DNA from: Azadirachta indica
Lineage: Eukaryota; Streptophyta; Magnoliopsida; Sapindales; Meliaceae
DNA length: 64,000 nucleotides
NCBI GenBank assembly: GCA_022749755.1
Contig: CM040449.1
Location: 2,809,157 to 2,873,156 of the forward strand
Reading direction: 5' to 3'
The first letter of the stretch is position 1; each line of letters opens with the position of its first letter. This document shows positions 13,757 through 24,498 of this stretch, in pieces. The translations under genes and the position numbers were made by a program. The notes below the pieces were generated by a model, which was given only the letters and a program-made list of their open reading frames with translations, was not told the DNA's origin and did not search any database.

Positions 13757-15985
13757 CGAATTTGGAGAGAGGCGTTCTCGTTTTTGCTAACTCTTTCTTG
13801 TTGACTTGCTGCAACAAATGGTTGTTGGTATAGTGAGAGACTGAGTTTGTGACTATATAATTAATTGTCCCCGATCATATGGGACTATTTGAAAACGTCA
13901 ACGATAAAATTCTACCGTATGCATGTTTTCCTGGTATTTAAATTGCGTCTCTGTATTTTGATGGAATGATGGTCGTGGTCAGATTTTTATAAATGAATTG
14001 TCTCGAAACCAATAACAGCTGAAGCAACTCTATGATATGTGACCTCAAAACGAAAATAATCAAATCAGAATTGTACACGGTATCTTGATCATGTTACTGC
14101 GTCGTTTTCATTGTATATTATATTACTTAATATCATTTTATCGGAAAAAGAAAATACGTTAGTTGTTAGTATTGCATCTCCAACTTATAAAGACAGAAAA
14201 AGAAATTGTTGATATAAGAATGTTGTTGAAAGGTCGCCGCATGCATTTGAAATTAATGATTTTTTTAATATTATCTACTCACAATTTGTAAGGGTACGAA
14301 TTTTTATTTATATAAATTTTCCTATATAATTAGTGAAATTTTTTCATTTAAGGAGTATGAAACTCGAACTCTAATCCTCCAATTTCTTACTGCCCAGATT
14401 GTGAGCTGGTTGACGACTTAAAGACATGAGAACTGAAATTGCGTTGTTAATTAACTGAGCAATTTTTATTATTATGAATTGTATTCTTAAGTATGGGCCT
14501 AGGCTGCATTAAATGGACCGTAGTCCGAAAGCCGAAGGTCGACAGATTAACCCGGCCCGAAAGGCAAAACCCACAGGGCAAACGATGTCGTTGAACCAAT
14601 TTCCCTCGCCCACCCATGACATGACCATGCGCACGGCACGGCTTCTTTTTCTAGATTCTTCTTCCTAAATCGTACATTTGTAATGCATAATTCATAAAAC
14701 AGCTAATATTGCCTTAACCGGCCCAAGCTAGCACGCCTCCTGTGCCACAGACCAACGAAGACTTCCTTTCTTACTCTGAAAGGCATTCGTTAAGACCTAA
14801 GCCAGACTTTTCACCTTACAAGAGAGAACACTAATCGGCGTCGTGTTTTCATCTTCTCTCTCAAATTTTATTTTGGATTTTCTGCAACTAAGGTCGGTTT
14901 CATGTCTTCCTAAATATATACATATCAGTTCCCTCTCAGGAAGATTTCGTGGATTTTCATTTATATATCCGGATTTAGTGTTTCGTGATTTTGCTATTCA
15001 ACATCGTAACCAGAACTCTGAGAAACTAGTTTAGCATTTTGACAGGAAGATTTTCCTGGAAATGGATTTTGATTTCATCTGATTTTTTATTTTGTTTTAG
15101 TAATTTTAAATACGAGCACGAATTTATTATGTAATATTTGCAGTTTTTTTGGGCTGCCTGTAGAGGTTGATTGCGATCTGCAGCATTTTCATAATGATTG
15201 AAGAAGCGTATTATATTTTAATCTTTTATGAGAGTTGAAGAAGGATGGTAGCTCTATGCCTTCTGGATTCGGCCAACTTTAGAATTTGATAATCACAACA
15301 GTAGTTATAATCAGGTTTATGTTTGCTTTTTGACTGCTGGTAACTCAGAGATATTTATTAAGCAGGATTAGGCAAGATTTTTGAGTGAATTAATGTTGCT
15401 AGTAATATTATGTGGGGAATGTAGTGTGTTGAATTTATTATGTTCACTATGATTTTCGAAAGGTGTCAGATCGCACCAACTTTGTATTGGCTGATGAATG
15501 TGCATCCCTTAGATGGTGCAGAACTTGTTTATTAAGAGGTTTGGTGGAAATAAGTTTATCGATGATTGACGCCTAAATTAAATTGTCCCTTCTGTGTCAC
15601 TGCAATTTAAGAGAAAAAAGATCATCCATATTCAAAAATGGAAATTCTAACAATGACATTCTAAAAGTTTTCAAACTGCTGCTTTGCAGCATGTTTTCAT
15701 TTTAAGCATTTATTATCCTTTGTCGTGGTCTATATCCGTTTAACCACATGTCACTGCATCAGCTACATACACTTACACCAAGATAGATAGATTTTCTGTA
15801 TACTTAACAAATCAGCATGGAAAGCTTCGGTGCATCTTTGGACGACAATCTTTATCTTAGTGCGCATATCATGGAGTGATAGAAACTCTAGTATGTCTTA
15901 TATTAATAAAGTTCTTGTACTTTAATAACATAGCTTCGAATTTATACAGATTCCGTGTTTGTGCTTTGGTTGTTGCTATAATATC
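13757..15985. other. divergent intergenic region between ADH copy 2 and the BAG6-like gene
   Basis: Holds the ADH copy 2 promoter on the left and the BAG6-like promoter and untranslated leader on the right. A GC-richer block at 14500-14780 (GGGCCTAGGC, CCCGGCCCG, GGCCCAAGC) looks like a plant housekeeping promoter region. The stretch from about 14820 to 15985 is probably leader exon plus 5' intron, because a pyrimidine-rich segment and TACAG lie just before the start codon. Leader splice sites were not fixed. Confidence 0.45.
13852..13861 (-). promoter_or_regulatory. TATA-box candidate of ADH copy 2
   Basis: On the minus strand the sequence reads AATTATATAG about 100 bp before the start codon. 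The following segment (TCACAAACTCAGT) aligns with the copy 1 promoter, where the TATA part has changed to CCTATAGAA. A promoter call by position and consensus only. Confidence 0.5.
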
Positions 15986-18900
15986 ATGGCGGATCAACAT
16001 CCCAGAGAGGGTTCCAGCAGCAATGTTTCTGAAGAAAGTTCAGATGCAATCGTAGAGATCAATGTCAAGACTCTAGATTCTCAGATTTACAGTTTTAAGG
16101 TGGACAAAAATGTAAGCAAAGTGTTGATCACAGTTCCTGTTTCAAGTCATTGTAGGAGTTTCATTGTTTATCTTGTTTTAGTCATTCTGATGCTTTTATG
16201 TAATAGCTTTGTTTCATACCATCTCCAAATTATGAGCTCTTCAGGTTGTTTAAAATTGCAAATTCATTATGCTAATCTTTTTTTTTTTTTTCTTCGGATA
16301 ATTTTTAACTCCTTGGATTTATTTCTAAACTATGCCATTCTGAATAATTTCAGATGCCAGTTTTCTCATTCAAGGAGAAAATAGCTAATGATATTGGTGT
16401 CCCAGTTGGCCAGCAAAGACTGATATTCAGGGGAAAGGTGTTAAAGGATGAACATCTCCTTTCTGAGTACCGTATCCCACCATTTATGTGATATTTTTTT
16501 CTTATTGCGTCAAGAAAATTTTGAGCTGCATTTACTTTGTCAGAGTTTTATTGGTATTCATTATTTATTTGCAGTGGCTTTACCCTTTATCTTATTGTTT
16601 GTTTAGTCATCTAAGCATATATTTCGGTCATTTCAATACCTTGGACTCCTTGAATGTTTTTAGACGTGGAAAATGGGCATACATTGCATTTGGTTGTTAG
16701 GCAGCCATCTCAATCACAACCTTCATCTGAAGCGAGCTCTGGAGAGACTAGTGGGACTACTGGTAATAGAGGTATTGCTTCTCAAATCAGGTTGCCTTGT
16801 TGCAGTTCCTGATTCCCGGCGCTTAGATTAAGCAATATTAATCATCCGTAAATTAGTTAATTCATGCTTTCTTTTACAACTGGCAGGTAATGAGGCCAAT
16901 GCCAATGCCCCTCGGAATCGTGTAGGGCAAATTTCACACAGTGTACTTCTTGGGACCTTCAATGTTGGGGATCAAGGTGAAGGCATTGTCCCAGACCTCA
17001 GTCGGGTGTGTATTTTTAATTTTTTTCCTTACCTTGCAAGCTTTAGTCTTTCGCCATCATGTCTTAAACTGGATTAGTTGCAACAAGAGAAGGGAGGAAA
17101 GATATGTGTGTTCTCATGTTCAAAAGCAGTTACTCTTTGTTGTTTGACTTGTAGGTTATTGGGGCAGTTATCAATTCTCTTGGAATTGGTGGTCAGACCC
17201 CTACTAATGGTGGTAACAATGGCATACAGTTTTCAACTTTGGTGAGTATTGCCTTTCTTCCTTTGTTGTGTGTTTTTGTGCTAGTGGGATGGAGGGTATT
17301 TTCAACCTTCTTTTCTATATAATTGACTATCTCAGCTCATTCATTTGGGGATAGTAAGTGAGTCATTCTTCTTATTCTCTTAATTGGAGGCTGCTTGTGG
17401 AAATGTTTTTCCTTTAGTTTCTTTTGTGGTTGAACATGTGAAGAAATGTAATCATTTACATGCACAAGTTCTCAAAGGGTTATCAGTAATCCTACATCTT
17501 ATGTTTATTTCTACATTTTGATCTACTTTAATATTCTATAAATATCATGAGTAATGTAATGACAATTTCATACTGGAATTGCTGGTACTCAGTCTAAACG
17601 TTTTTGTGGGTCAATGAATGATGTTTTCTGCATAACACTGCTTATAATTGTTTAGCTACTTTGACTTCTAATGACAGTCTGCATATGCCTGGCTTAAGTC
17701 ATAGGAGTTATTTTCCATGAGTTATTTAGTAATTTCCTGCTTAAAATATATGACATTTTGGTACATTCAATAGTCATATTTATTATTTGCAGTCAAATAT
17801 TCCTGGTCAGCCTCTACAAGGAAGTGAAACGGAGGGGATACGTGGGAATGTTGGTGGTCAAAGCCAAATAGGAAATCAAGCACAGTCTGGACAGGCATCT
17901 CCTGGTCAAACATTTCAATCATCACCTCAGGTTGGGCAAATCCCTCTCACTGCAGCAGCTGTCCCAGTTCCTTCATTTCATGTGGTACGGAATTATCCCG
18001 CATGTTTTACTTGTTGTAGGCTCTTACAATTTACTAGACTAATCATTTCATTGGGTTTCAGCCAATTCCTGATTCTTTAAATACACTTTCCGAGTTCATG
18101 AACTGCATGGAGCAGGCACTGACTCAAAATGGTAATTATGTGAAGGCATTAGCTTGTACTTCTGTGCTTGAAATAAATTCCTACTATAACAGTTTCTGCA
18201 ATATTTAGGGTATCGGCCAAATACATCTTCAAATAGCAATGAAGATGTACCACGGGCAGAATTACCATCGAATGAACAGGGTCTGCCGACACCGGAAGCA
18301 TTGAGCATTGTCCTGCGGCATGCACAAAGTCTTCTAAGTGGTCACGCTATTGCTGCTCTATCTGTAAATACCATGCCTAGAACACTTTTAGTGTTGCTTC
18401 CTTTTTTATTTTTGTCATTGTGAATACTTATATCTATGTTTAAAACTGAGTTGTCCGTGTCTCTGATTTTCATAAGTTATTTTTTTAATGGATTATGTTA
18501 CATCTATTTTGAGAAGGAAGCACATGTCTATCCATCAAACATGCCAAATTCTGTTATTTTGATGATTGTTTGTTAGCTGGTTAGTGGGGTCAACTTTCTT
18601 ACTACTTTTGCTGCTTGTGGAGAGGAATAGTTTGATGCTTATGCTTACTGCAATTGTAGATTTCAGATCAGTGAAAGTTTTGCCTTTACTAATCATCCAT
18701 AGTTGAGATTTATGTGCTAGGGAAGCTAAAGCATGCAACTTATCAATATCTAGTTATTAGTTTTTAAGTGCTTATGGAAACTGAAAATTCCTTTTTGCAG
18801 GAAAATAGTTGAACAGAAAGTTGATGCAAACAAGCCAATTTTGCTTTCTTTCTTTTCATTTTTCTGAGGGGATAACTTTATCATCTGATTAGATGTTATT

Positions 18901-21900
18901 TGTAATCTGCTGCAACTCTGTAGCATATTGCAGGGCGTTTGGAGCAAGAGGGAGCTTCTTCAGATCCTACTATTAGGGGGCAAATTCAGGCAGAATCTGT
19001 GCAAATAGGCCTTGCAATGCAGCATTTAGGTTCTCTTCTATTGGAGCTTGGTCGTGCAATTTTGACACTGCGTATGGGGCAATCTCCTGTATGTTCTAAT
19101 CCTTTCTCAATTCATTATTGCAATTTATGATTACATGTTCACAATTTTATGATGTGACTTGCAGGCGGAATCTTCTGTCAATGCTGGGCCAGCAGTATAT
19201 ATATCTCCATCTGGACCTAATCCTATAATGGTTCAGGTTTGTCAATAATTATTGTATTATTTATTTGGTTTACATAACATTAAACTGTTTAGGCTGAGAT
19301 TTGAGGTACCTGCACTGTGGTTGTAAGTTGAATTTACATGTTATAAATAGCTCGTAATAGCAATGTCCTAAGTGAGCTGTTTGAGGACTGGAAATATGGT
19401 TTTATGTACTGGCATTATGTATTACCAGGGGAGAGATTCTAAGTGTTATTCATTGTGGAGGAACAATACATAATATGTATATAGCAGTGGATAGTTACCT
19501 CGGGTTAGGGAGTGAGTAGGGAGGGGATAGGGAGGTCTATATTAGGCTGGAAAAAGTAAAGACATTTGTGAAAGAACATAGAACTTAAAGAGAGGAAAAG
19601 AGTGTGAGAGTTACAGAAATCTGCTATGTACATTGAAATAAGATGGTTTTGGAATTGGACAGCAGGAAATTAGAGTGCATCTCCCCTAGGTTACAGTCTT
19701 GAGGAATCATTGTCTATATTTGTTATTCTGTTGTAACGTCTTGAGTATGTTCTCTTATGTGTTTTTCTTTTATTTTGGTTTTGTTAATTGCCTTTTTAAA
19801 CTCCATTCATCTTTTAATGAGAGATACCACCTGTCTTCTGGAGGGTGTAAACTTATAAGCCACCTGCCTTATGCACAGATGCTTCTTGCATGGAGGCACG
19901 TATTATACATAATGTGCTTATTCCCAATGTAAGTTATGCTTTAGGTGGGACATATTATGTTCGACCCCCCTAAGTTACACACTCAGAAAGTGTTTGCTGC
20001 TCAGTTTTCTGTGGATGATACTTTTTGTCTCTTATTGAAAAGTATGTCACCTTGTGTCAAATGGAGATCTTATTTTATCGCCTTCTCAATTTAAATGCTA
20101 AGCTCCTTTGTTTGCTGCTATATTTTGAAGCATTGAAATGATTGATAAAAGAAAATATAGCTCTACTATCCTCTCTATTTATGCATGGATTTCTTGTTTT
20201 GATTTGCAGCCTTTTCCTCTTCAAACCAGCTCCCTCTTTGGTGCTTCTGTTCCTTCATCAAATCCTGCAAATGTTGGGCCAGTTGGTGTAGGAAATGTCC
20301 CAAGGCACATAAATATTCATATACATGCCGGTCGGTAAAGTTATACTTTTTATACGTCTTATGGATCTGATGGTGTTTGTCAGATCATGCTTTCTGCAAT
20401 TATGGATCTTATGGTGTTTGTGATCAGGCACTGCCCTCGCACCTGTGCTTTCAGCAGTTGGTACCAGGCCAAATAATGGAGATGGAGTGCAGGGAGAACA
20501 CGTTAACAATACTGGTTCTGCTGAGTTGGCTGGTTCGGGTTCAGTGCGGGTGGTTCCTATGAGAAATGTCATTGCCGCAGCTGTCCCATCTCATTCTACT
20601 GGTGCTGCAATTTCTACTACAGCACAACCTGGTTTCGGCTTTTCTCTACCACAGCAGTCTGCAGACTCAGGCTTTCTATCATCTGTTGTGAATGAAGTCA
20701 GTTCACAAATTAGAAACCTTGTTGGCAACATGCAACGAGAAAGCCAGGTTGCATCAGGTGGGTAGTCTTGATACGTCTAAATAAATATCGTAATGATTGT
20801 ATGTTCACAATGCTGCTTTTCTTATGCAGGTGAAGTATTGTCAACAGGGCAGAATTTGTCTGGTGGACTCAGTGCAGGAAATGATGCTGGTAATGATCAG
20901 TCCAGTAGCCTGCCAGTTGACACAGTTGGTGAAAATAGTCTGACCATGTCCAGGGCCAAGCCGGAAAGTGAAGGACAGAAGGTATGTTTTTGTGTACAAT
21001 GAAGGATCCTAATGGGAGTAATTTGATGATTTCCTTGTACTAATGCTTATAATGATAACAGCCCTTAGCTGAATGCGATCAAGTAAGAAATAATGAGGAT
21101 ATGGGGAGTGTCTCAAGCTCAAAAGAAGTATCGTCTTGTTCAGGGGGAGGCTCTCATAGTTCTATTGAAGAATTGATGCTGAAGCCAGAAGATACTATGG
21201 GAAATACTCTTGGATCTAGTGAGACACAAGATCTCCGGGAGGGAACCAAAGCTATTCCTCTTGGATTGGGGCTGGGCAGTTTAGAACGCAAGGTACAATA
21301 ACTTTTTTTAAACTGTGATATATCCTTTTTGCATTCTAGCACATTGAAATTGCTCTTGATTCATTTTTGTTAATTATCACCTTGCATGGGCTTGTTTAGA
21401 TTTTACAGAAATGTATATTTGCTATTCTCTCAAGCTAAATCTTCATGATTGTGCCAGATGGCACTTTGCTTACTTAACCAAGTATTTCATTGAGATCTCC
21501 TGTGAACTTCTATTTACCAATTTTTTTCCCTCTAAAATACTCTTCTCGGGCGATTGCAAATCTGATGCCCACAACCTCATGTTCTTTTTATGTGATCAGA
21601 AGCGAGTGAGGCAGCCAAAAACCCTGGTCAAGAGCGGTGATGGGGAAACCAGTAATGCTCCTGATCATAACTCGAACTCTAGATCTGTTGGCCAACATCT
21701 GTTACAATCTCTTGCTTCGTCTAGCTCTGCAGTGAACAGGACAGTTACAAATGATCCATCCTCTGTTCAAATACCCCTGGTTGGGAGGGTTGCGGAAAGT
21801 AAACAATCAGGTGAGCAAGATATTGACAGCAAACTTGACACAGCAAATGCTATGTCTCAAGTTCTGCGTAGCCCGGAGTTGAATGGTTTATTGTCTGGGT

Positions 21901-23250
21901 TTTCAGAGCAAACTGGGGTTGGTTCTCCAGATGTCTTGAGAAATATGTTGCAACAGCTCACTCAAAGTCCCCAAATCATGAATACTGTCAATCAAATTGC
22001 CCAGCAGATTGATACCCAGGATCCTGGAAATGTTTTTTCGGGGTTGGGAGGTGGCCAGGTTGCTGGCATTGATTTGTCGAGGATGGTCCAACAGATGATG
22101 CCTGTCGTTTCTCAAGCTCTAGGTCGTGGATTTGCATCTCAGCCATTTTCTGCCACACCTCAGCGTACTGAAATGAGGTCAACTGGAGTGAACAACCCTG
22201 CGGACCAAAATTTCCAGGTTCATATATGCTGATAAAAAATAAAAGAACTAGGAACTGTGAAGTTAGTTCACTGAATTAACTGCTAAATCTCATGCTTTAC
22301 AGAACTGTTTGGATATGTAATTCTGATATAATTGATTTAGGTTATGCTGGCAATTGAGGTATTGTGGTTTATTATAGAATGGAATCACTGTCGTATAAGT
22401 TGATTGGTCACTACTAAACGTTAGCTTCCAAATAAAAGTGAGCACTTTCAAATTTAAGTAGAAGAATAATAGTGATAAACATTCCGTTAGGCAACTATAA
22501 AAGGCTGCTTTTGTAGCCTCATTGCTTATTTCATATACTTATCGTCAAATTGTGTTTTTGTGTTTACTAGCTCTTATGTTATTATTCAATTTGTTGTCTG
22601 TGTTGTTCTACTTGATTGTTGATTCAATTCGATTGTTCAATATGCTGTGACATATGAGCAATTTCTTTATTCTTGGGCATATTCATGTATATGCTAGAGG
22701 GAAATTTGTATTTCTGTTACATTTATGTTGTCACTCATAGCTGTTTGGGAATTAAAGTCTGTCTTGCATGGGGTGATACTTATATTTCATGAACTAAATT
22801 TTATTACTGTATGTTAACTGAGAGCTTCACTTTTTCATTCAGTGTTGGTAATATTATTTCTTGTTTCCACTGCTTCTGTCTTGTAGATTGGGACCCAAGA
22901 GGTGGTTCAGAGGATTGAACACTTTGATCCACCTGAAGAAGTTTTCCGTTCTCTTGTTGAAAATGCTGGCCGGATTCATGGCAACGGAACTAGTACCGAC
23001 AATTTTGTAAATGCGTTGTGCAGCGATGAGGGTCTTGCACATGTAAGTGTTTCATATTTGCAGTGCTTTGTGATGCGCCTTGATTGCAATCTTGCTGCTG
23101 AGTATGAAGCTTTAAGTTGGCCTTGTTAGTGAAGCTTAATACCTTTTCTTTCTCTTTTTCATTTTGGGTTTCATGCAGGAATATGCAGAGCTGTTACGAC
23201 ATGATGTGTGTAAACGACTTGAGGGTGACCCTCGACAGGACAACTGCTAA
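15986..23250 (+). CDS. BAG6/Scythe-like protein with N-terminal ubiquitin-like domain (963 aa)
   Basis: Large ubiquitin-like-domain protein related to BAG6 (large proline-rich protein), a holdase and quality-control factor for hydrophobic or mislocalised clients; the plant role is inferred from the family. Seventeen coding exons: 15986-16111, 16354-16471, 16664-16771, 16887-17005, 17155-17241, 17793-17984, 18062-18131, 18209-18363, 18924-19088, 19165-19236, 20210-20330, 20428-20757, 20830-20981, 21062-21292, 21600-22217, 22887-23042, 23179-23250. The ubiquitin-like fold spans about residues 22-96 (GVPVGQQRLIFRGKVL; HVENGHTLHLVVRQP). The middle is Gly/Ser/Gln/Pro-rich and disordered, with helical islands (SIVLRHAQSLLSGH). 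Residues about 767-866 (VLRSPELNGLLSGF; VLRNMLQQLTQSPQIM) resemble STI1/ubiquilin-type helical repeats. Exon 9 starts at CATATTGCAGGG, not at the later AG, because only that keeps the frame. Start: MADQHPREG. Confidence 0.9.
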
Positions 23251-24498
23251 TTTTTTCTGCTTGAAGGGATGATGTTTCCATTATGTGTTATAGATGGTTC
23301 CTAGCTTACTAAGAAACCTTGTACAAAGTAGGTTTGGGGCGTGATGTGCTCACAAATTAAAATTGATATGCATGTTTCCAGTATATATACATTTTCTCAT
23401 ACAGTTTCTACAAGTTATCCAAAGATTCAAATATTTTGAGTTTTGCTTTTGCAAGGTGTCAACTGTTGTTTGTGGATGTTTTCCCTAGCTGCTCAATGAA
23501 CTGTGCGGCTACTCCAGTTTTTCAGTGGTAGCACTCATGATATTCAAGACATTTTAAAACTTTTTTCAACTCGTCCCCCAAAAGAAAAAACTTTTTCCTA
23601 GTTGTTGGTAGTTGTCTTAGTGATGATTGCCGGAGGAGCTATTTATGTTGCATCACGGGGCAGTGATTATCCTATCACAATTTTAGGTGTATATAACGGG
23701 GTGAAATATGCGGGCAAGCAGGAGACTGGGAAACTTAAAACATTAACAGCTAATGAGCATGTTTGAAACGGGAACAGGATGTGTTTCTAACTGCGTTAGA
23801 TTAGAGCGATTACCAAAGAAAGACGTGTTGTATTGTCAACCTCAGAGGAAAGGAAACCCCATCGGTGGCCAACTGAGACGATTTTCTTTTCGGAAGAAAT
23901 TAGACCAAAAAATTTTGATTGAAAGTAAAGAAAGAGTTTTAGTGAACTACGGAAACAAATTGTTCGACATAGAATCAAATCCATTCCTTCACCAAGTTTT
24001 AACGAATGTGTTTAAATTTAATAATTTATTAATGATGTAGAGATGTCTGTAAAAGAATGTGTTGTTCATCTTTCGATAATACAGGTAACATATATAATCA
24101 TATGTAATTGAAATAATAAAATCTACAGAAATTTAGTCAAAGTCTGAACCGTAAATTTATTCATAACCAAAATAATATCCGAGTTTTGTTAAAAGAAAAT
24201 TAGAATTTTTTTTTGAAACATTTTCGAAAAAAGTATTATTGCGCAATCAAGGTACATATTATTCCAAATTTAAATTTAAAAAGGTACGTATTAATCCTTT
24301 CAGAAAAAAAAAATTACGAGTTATTATCTCCCCAAAAAAAAAATGATTATTGGAATAAGCAGCTCGATAGGCGGCTTTTCCGCATTCTGTCAAACAGTGG
24401 CTGCAGTGGAAGAACACAGCCGGACCTTTTTATTCTTCCCTGCCGAGCTACCTACCTTGTAAATCTGTTACAGTACTAGTTGTCGCTGATTAACGTAA
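23251..24498. other. intergenic region, BAG6-like 3' UTR and CTU1 promoter
   Basis: The first 150-200 bp are probably the BAG6-like 3' UTR. A 95-codon frame at 23753-24040 has no recognisable motif, no splice partner and biased composition, so it is not called. The last 150 bp before 24499 should hold the CTU1 promoter and leader. Nothing else was recognised. Confidence 0.55.

Noticed and set aside
18934..18940. Acceptor at the second AG (TTGCAG then GGCGTTT) for BAG6-like exon 9
   Set aside because: It shifts the frame. The upstream acceptor at 18923 gives SHIAGRLEQEG and keeps the frame.
19390..19690. Possible LTR remnant in BAG6-like intron 10
   Set aside because: Purine-rich sequence has a retroelement look, but no terminal repeats, target duplication or second copy were seen.
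23753..24040. 95-codon open frame between the BAG6-like gene and CTU1
   Set aside because: Lys/Arg-rich random-looking composition, no recognisable family and no transcript structure.
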